In this document: positions 58,604 to 64,000 of the stretch, one piece after another
Position numbering within the stretch: position 1 is the first letter of the stretch
Layout: the number at the start of each line of letters is the position of its first letter
Origin: Agriotes lineatus
Taxonomy: Eukaryota > Arthropoda > Insecta > Coleoptera > Elateridae
Direction: 5' to 3'
NCBI GenBank assembly: GCA_940337035.1
Contig: OW679200.1
Location: 17,131,303-17,195,302, forward strand
DNA length: 64,000 nucleotides
Made by a program: the position numbers and the translations under genes
Notes under the pieces: model-generated
The model's database searches: none
What the model was told of the DNA's origin: nothing
The model's input: the letters and a program-made list of their open reading frames with translations, nothing else

Positions 58604-61123
58604 CTGCAAATACAGAATTAAAAATTAATAACAAACATTCAAATGATTGATAATCACTTACCAGAGATATTTATCTCATCCAGGCTTTTTCCTTTGAACT
58701 TATTAGCATGTCCATTTTCAACAGCTAAAAGTATTCTGGAAATTTTTGTTAACTCAATGGATGATTCATGAAGTCTATAAAATTGCCTATGTATTCGTAT
58801 ATCGTGCCCTAAATGTCTAGCTAGCCAATCAGTTTCCTTTTCACTTAGGTTGAATATCTGGGATACTGTGGCAATGTATTTCCTTAATTTAGTGCTCTTA
58901 ATTAATTCAGGTTGAGCCAAGTCTGCTTCATTGGCGAATTTTCTGAGACAATCATGTCCTCTTATGTAGTCCATAGAAGGTGAAATTCGTGCAAATAGGT
59001 AGGGATTTTCTTTAGACACGAAATCGCTTCTATATTTGATAAGTAAATCTATTGATTCCTTGACATCATCTGTTACCAAAACATTAACGGTGCTTCCTCT
59101 TTTTCCTTTAATTTGAACTATTGTTAGTCTATTTGCCAATTTTTGTTCTAAATCTGTGAAGGTATTTTGAAATTCGGAAGTACCTTGCTGATGCCAATTT
59201 GGTCTCAAAGAGTAATTTAAAATAGTTATTCGTGATATCTCCCCCGATCTCCTTTTGTTAAATAATGTTATTTTGCATAAAACTGTTGCAGCCAAATTAC
59301 CCCAATTTTGATAAGTACGAGTCTCCATTAGTAGTGCTTTGTATTCACTCAACTTATTGTTGAGATATTTATTGAGCTTTACGAGGTCATCTGTAAGTGG
59401 TAATAATTCAACAGCATTTAATTTTCTGTCAAATAAAGTTCTCAGTGCATTTGATGATATTCGTGATGTCCATTCAATATCCATTAGATTAAGGAAATTA
59501 TTTAAAATCTGAATAGCATTTGTGTCATTCTTGCGAAGAAATTGAGCTTTTTCAATTGCAACACATTTTCTTAAATGATGGCCTATTTTTAATGCTAATG
59601 ATGGGGTATTAAACTGAGGTCTTGATTTTACACTGCATTGTACCTTACAAATATTTTTTACGGCAGACACGATAGTATCGAAAGTTGCTGGATTTAACCA
59701 TTGTGAAAGCCAACTTTAGGTGCATCAACCTTCCTTAATTCACACACTAATCGTGCCAAATGTCTCATAGACTGTCTAATTAATTCAGATTGTGTGGTAT
59801 GGTATTTTTCAAACTGAATTTCACCAAATTTAACTATCAATTGATCTTGTCTGCAAATTAATGAAATGTTGTCGTCTTTTAAGACAGAGAGAATATATTT
59901 ACCAAAATCCATGGAAAGTATTATTTCTGAAAATGTATGCATAAGTAGCATATTACTCTCAAAAATAGGTTTACGACGAGCAAGAACATTTTCTCTATTT
60001 TCTTTTGCTTCACAATGAAGCTTTAAGTGATGCCACAGGTGTCGCTTTAGCATAAATGATAAGCAATCAGGACAAGGACCATAATCTTTATACGTATGAC
60101 ATTTAGCCTCTTTAGGAGTAGGCAGACGAGCTAAAAGCAATTCTCCACGTTTTCGTTTCAGCACTTCACAGTTATGGTAATAGTTCCCAACTTTACCAAG
60201 GTGAATGAATCCCTGCCTTCTTGTTAGATCTCCTTTAGATTTTGCCATTAATTTTTGAATTTCCAATTCATCGGAATGTTTTCTCAATAAGTGTTTAGAA
60301 AGTTCTTGTAACAATTTATTACAGTAAAGGCAACAATACACCTTGTCTCGTTTTCTTCGTCCATCTTCTGTTTTAGAAGATACCCTTATATGAACTTCAT
60401 GTGAAGAGTGATCTGGCATTTCATCTGTATGGGTGATAGGTTCATTGTCTGTTTCACTTGCTATCACTTTGTTTTCTATGTCTTTATTGGGTATCTGTTG
60501 CTTCTTTGTGCTATCTGTTGCTTTTTCTTCAACTTCTGTATCATGCAAATTACTTTTACTTGAGTGCTTTTTCTTATTATTGCAGAGAGGCTCCTCTTCA
60601 TCGGTTTCAATATCTGATGGGAAATACTCACTACCAGATGTTTCAAAAACAACTGATTCATCATCAAAATTTACTTCTGTGTAGCGTGCACTATCAGTAA
60701 CGTCAAAATTTACTTCAGTGTGGGGTACATCATTAATAACATCCGAGGATGGTCTCCTGGAAGTTTGTAGATTATTGGCGCTTACATCACCTACAAAATT
60801 TTAAGAGTGACATTTTGTCCAAAATAAGAAAGTTTACAAGAGTGTGATACTTCATCCACGAACACACTCTACATAGGTTTCACATTTGTCTTTTAAAACA
60901 TATTTAAATTTATAAAATCGATCATAGAACGAAATTTTTGACCTTTAGCTATTTAAAATTATTAACAGAAAATTAATAAATAAACGAACAGTTAGTTACC
61001 TTTGAACTTTGTTATGGCCTGTGACTTCAGATCTTCATCCAAGCCCCTAGTGGTCTCATAGTGAGGAAGATTGAGTAGCGTAAGAATTTTTTGTGATCTG
61101 GTCACAATATAATTGTTCTTCGA
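58197..61123 (-). CDS. Spliced zinc-finger / tyrosine recombinase / Myb-like gene
   Basis: Three exons read on the minus strand: 61123-61000, 60790-58662 and 58603-58197. Both joins keep phase 1 and the reading frame (KFK|G|DVS and NIS|D|LPEL). Order of parts: a charged N-terminus, C2H2-like Cys/His boxes (CCLYCNKLLQELSKHLLRKH; CPDCLSFMLKRHLWHHLKLH), then a tyrosine-recombinase domain. Its catalytic residues are visible as R in NKRRSGEISRI, K in IKGKRGS, the HxxR position in TKLRKYIAT, H in HLGHD and Y in QFYRL. An acidic stretch and a Myb/SANT-like end (RPWNDEEIAAVLKFF, RSWKDVKYFVYNYHKK) follow. One T is missing at 59706-59708, splitting the long exon; otherwise it is open over ~900 codons. 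It belongs to a multicopy family in animals, distinct from the Crypton at 8078. Its cellular role is unknown. Confidence 0.82.
58662..60790 (-). CDS. Recombinase gene, main exon (zinc fingers and catalytic domain)
   Basis: From acceptor TTTGTAG|GTGATG to donor CTCTG|GTAAGT. The frame runs from the acceptor through the ATG at 60548 and the finger boxes to 59709. It continues one base out of frame from 59705 to the donor. The restored junction reads GFSQWLNPATFDT, which fits the family. Confidence 0.82.
61000..61123 (-). CDS. Recombinase gene, upstream exon
   Basis: From acceptor TTTTTACAG|TCG to donor CAAAG|GTAACT. It encodes SKNNYIVTRSQKILTLLNLP and ends KFKG, in phase with the main exon. 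No domain recognised. Confidence 0.6.
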
Positions 61124-63117
61124 CTGTAAAAAGCCAATATATTCCGTAACTTAGAAAAAATAAATAAAATACCAGTGGAATTTATTTAAATATTGTTATA
61201 AGATAGCAATAATTTAAAGTTTGAAATTCCGAATTTTTGAACTGAACAAAATTTCAGTGTTCTAACAGCTCTATCTAGTGCAGTCGATTTGTCTTAATGC
61301 CCCTTATCTATGTTTGAACTAAAAATTGCTATAAAATGTAAAAATTAAAATATATTTTATTTTCTTACTTTTTTTAGTTACCAAATATGAGTTCATTTCC
61401 TAATAATTTTGTAAATAACATATTCTTGTCAGGTTTTTCGTAGCATTTGGCATTGTCTCATTCTGCAAATTGCGCATTCGTTCTTTTTTACTTTTCTTTT
61501 GTTAATGAAACATGATGACGTAAATTTTTTACATCGAAATTTTTACAAATTTGAATATCTAGCAGTGACTATATTTTGTAATTTGAAACTATAGACGACT
61601 ACGAGTATCTTGAAAATTTAAAATTATTTTCGTTTCTTAATGCGCACTTACCAACCTTATATTGCAATATACTATTTTTCACTGGTGATCTAATAAGTAG
61701 GGTAGGTTAATTTTACCATTTGTTTGGAGGTTACTATGGCATTAAGAAAGTAAGCGAAAAACCCTGGTCAAACAATGTGCGCTTGCGCCGTACAGTTATT
61801 CTTATTCCTGCTTCTTTATAAAACTTATTTACAAGTTAACCCTAACAATATTATTTCGCAAAAATCACATGAGAAATATTTTGTAAGAAAGAATCTAATT
61901 ATTTTTCCCGTACATTGCATGAAAATTATGAGGTTACTTTAGAGTAGATGAGAGTTTGCTTATAATATACGTGAATAAAAATATGTTTTTAACGAGTGAA
62001 TAAAATATCGTTATTCAAAAGTGCTGTTAAGTATTTGTTTTTTTTTAATACCTACGCTTCAGATATTCACATATTGAAATTTAAACTGTTATTTAAATTT
62101 ATATTAAAAATCCTTCTATTTAACTTGTGTAGTTAACCATATAAGCCTCGATATAAGCCAATAGAAACTGATCTGTTCAGTAATAAATAAAGTGTTAGAC
62201 ACTTTAGTAAGGAGATGTTTCTGATTAAAATTGAATAATCAAGTATCAAGGCATTGAAAAAACAGAATTATATAACTCCCTTCGAAAATGATTAATTTGA
62301 TTTTTCAGAAAAAATAAAAAGTAAACAATAACGCGTAACACTAGTAAAAGTAAGAACAGAAATGACCAAGTCGAAAAAATCCATATGGCCCCCTAAGAAA
62401 AACAAAAGTTAATCCTATTTTCTCTTGTGTCCACTTTTAATACTAGCCTTAAAAATGATACAAATAATATGTCAACTTGACAGAACAGTAAAAATAAAAC
62501 CGAAATCATGGCTATTAGTACGGGAGCCAGTGAACTGTTTTGTTACGTCATTGGGCTCACGGCTAAATTAAACTTCATGAATTAGTTTTTATGCTGATGT
62601 AAACAAAAACCGATTTCTGCAATCCCGAATCCGGGGATACCATTAAGGGTTACGTTGTGAAAGTCGTCGTAATTGACGACTATTTCACGTCATTTTTAAA
62701 TACAAAATACAAATTGCCATCAAAAGTTTAATTAACACATAGCAATAAAATATATTTCTGCAATGTGGAATCGGGGGATAACCCCTTCTGCAAAGAGGGT
62801 GAATATGTAGGGTTGAAGTTGTAAAAAATTTTGTAAGATGAACGAAAATTTCTTTTTGCATGCACTCGTGCGAACATTAAACATTACAAAAATGATATTC
62901 TGCATAACAAACTTCGGGGTCATGACTTTCTGCAGGCGCCTCAAAAGCAACTTGTCGCGCGCCGTCAATTGCTCGTGCCGAGTCAATTTCACGTTATTAT
63001 ATTCAATAAATCAATGCGATTTGTACAACAATAAATATAAACGAATTTTTCTTACTATTCTCAATTTTCTCAAGCATGGTGTTATCGTATTTCACAAGTG
63101 CTGCCGGCATTACCTCT
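61124..63117. other. Candidate intron or 5' flank of the recombinase gene
   Basis: No clear gene. A short hairpin (GTCGTCGTAATTGACGAC) lies near 62659. If the ORF at 63402 is the first exon, this stretch is a ~2-kb intron. Confidence 0.35.
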
Positions 63118-63402
63118 TTACACAAAATAGTACAATTTCCACAAATTAATGTAATAAACACGACCTTTAGAACGTTTATGAGATAAACTACAAAAAAGGC
63201 ATGATCGAGGAATCGTAGATGCTTCCGAAAAGCTCGTCTCGATGTCTGTTTCGAGGTCTATTGGATCAGAAACTTCTTCTAGAGCAACTAACGATGAAGT
63301 GGTAATCTCCTGTGTGAGATGTTTTTCAGTGCTGCTCTGGGTTTCAGCAGCCAGACTGTGATCTCTGGAAAGATTTTTTATGGAATGTACAAATCTTTTC
63401 AT
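63118..63402 (-). CDS. Small ORF, possible first exon of the recombinase gene
   Basis: Met at 63402, then a Ser/Thr- and acid-rich stretch (SDPIDLETDIETSFSEAS) like the acidic N-terminus of the downstream exons, and a CLFC pair. A GTGTAA donor-like site near 63121 would join in phase 0 to the exon at 61123. The donor is weak, so this is only a suggestion; it could be a chance ORF. Confidence 0.3.
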   Translation of the reverse strand: MKRFVHSIKNLSRDHSLAAETQSSTEKHLTQEITTSSLVALEEVSDPIDLETDIETSFSEASTIPRSCLFCSLSHKRSKGRVYYINLWKLYYFV

Positions 63403-63509
63403 TGTAATTATTTAGTTTAGTTGTCAGCAGATGATTTTTTGTGTAATCGGAGAGAAAAAGCGGAGGAGTTTTTAGCGAAAAACAAAATGATATTAAAATT
63501 ATGATGTTC

Positions 63510-64000
63510 TGTTACAGTATCAAATTAACCTTACGACACTAACGAATGGGCGAGTATCGAATGCTACACAAATCCGGGAAATGGGGCATGCTCACCCTGA
63601 CAATCGTTAAAAACAGGCTAAAGGCCTCGGCTCGAATGCCCTCAGTAAGATGGGCGTGGTTCAAGACGGTACACCGCAGGGCAAGCGTGTCGAGGTATAT
63701 ACAGGGTATTGCTAAAGAAATGGGTGCCACCAGATCTAACTCAAGATACCAACGTTCAACCGGACCTGGAGTTTTAAACGGAGCGAGAAGTACTCAAATA
63801 ACTATTTCGGGAACCCTGGTGCAGCGACAGATACAAACACCTACCTGAAATGCCCATCCGCCACGTCCGGGCCTCACCTTACAATGGTCGTAACACAGTG
63901 ACACAGTCCCCCTGTAAACAAACATGCACAAGGCACAAAAAGGCAAAGAATAAGACTGTTCGGTTAATACATCTATTGGCCACACCAAGTGACCTACCAA
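63510..64000 (+). mobile_element. LTR copy D, cut by the window end
   Basis: Starts TGTTACAGTATCAAA at 63510 and follows the family through AACAGGCTAAAGGCCTCGGC, GGGCAAGCGTGT, TACTCAAATAACTATTTC and ACATCTATTGGCCACA. The 3' part lies outside. The preceding GTTC is the candidate target duplication. Confidence 0.85.

Overview
The window looks like arthropod, most likely insect, nuclear DNA. It is A+T-rich, has spliced genes with GT..AG introns, contains no operons or ribosome binding sites, and is packed with transposable elements typical of insects: piggyBac, Tc1/mariner, Harbinger-like, MULE, hAT, Penelope, two LINEs, a tRNA-derived SINE and many foldback/MITE elements. A 100-base run of N (3447-3546) marks a scaffold gap. 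No conserved housekeeping gene was recognised. Every coding region with a recognisable family belongs to a mobile element or to a multicopy transposon-like family.

Layout. 1-2239: the end of a MITE, then a solo LTR with a perfect 4-bp target duplication. 6487-7351: a TA-flanked foldback element. 8078-9126: a Crypton-like tyrosine recombinase. 10255-12155: a decayed LINE. 12991 onward: another LTR copy. 16561-21222: an uncharacterised DTTxSNTG family gene, split in two by a solo LTR that is itself split by a foldback element (three levels of nesting). 21971-23947: a candidate LTR and a TA-flanked element. 31570-31913: a Harbinger-type transposase tail. 32056-33690: a 165-bp satellite. 33701-34618: a foldback element.

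35776-40760 (minus): a spliced SWIM-zinc-finger plus YqaJ-nuclease gene. Its 3.1-kb intron holds a piggyBac transposase, a repeat fragment and a SINE. 41036-44945: Penelope, mariner and LINE remnants. 45898-50064: a FLYWCH-MULE transposon whose gene is split by a 2.1-kb intron that carries a MITE. 52259-54388: a non-autonomous hAT-like element with two MITEs inserted back to back. 58197-61123 (minus, perhaps starting at 63402): a spliced zinc-finger, tyrosine-recombinase and Myb-like gene, the best-preserved coding unit here. 63510-64000: a fourth LTR copy, cut by the window end.

One pattern runs through all the coding regions. Nearly every frame break is a single-base gain or loss, usually in a short A/T run. 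In the recombinase, piggyBac, MULE and zinc-finger/recombinase genes, a one-base change restores family-like sequence. This fits uncorrected long-read assembly errors at least as well as decay, so several 'pseudogenes' may be intact in the animal. All assignments are from reading the sequence; no database search was run.
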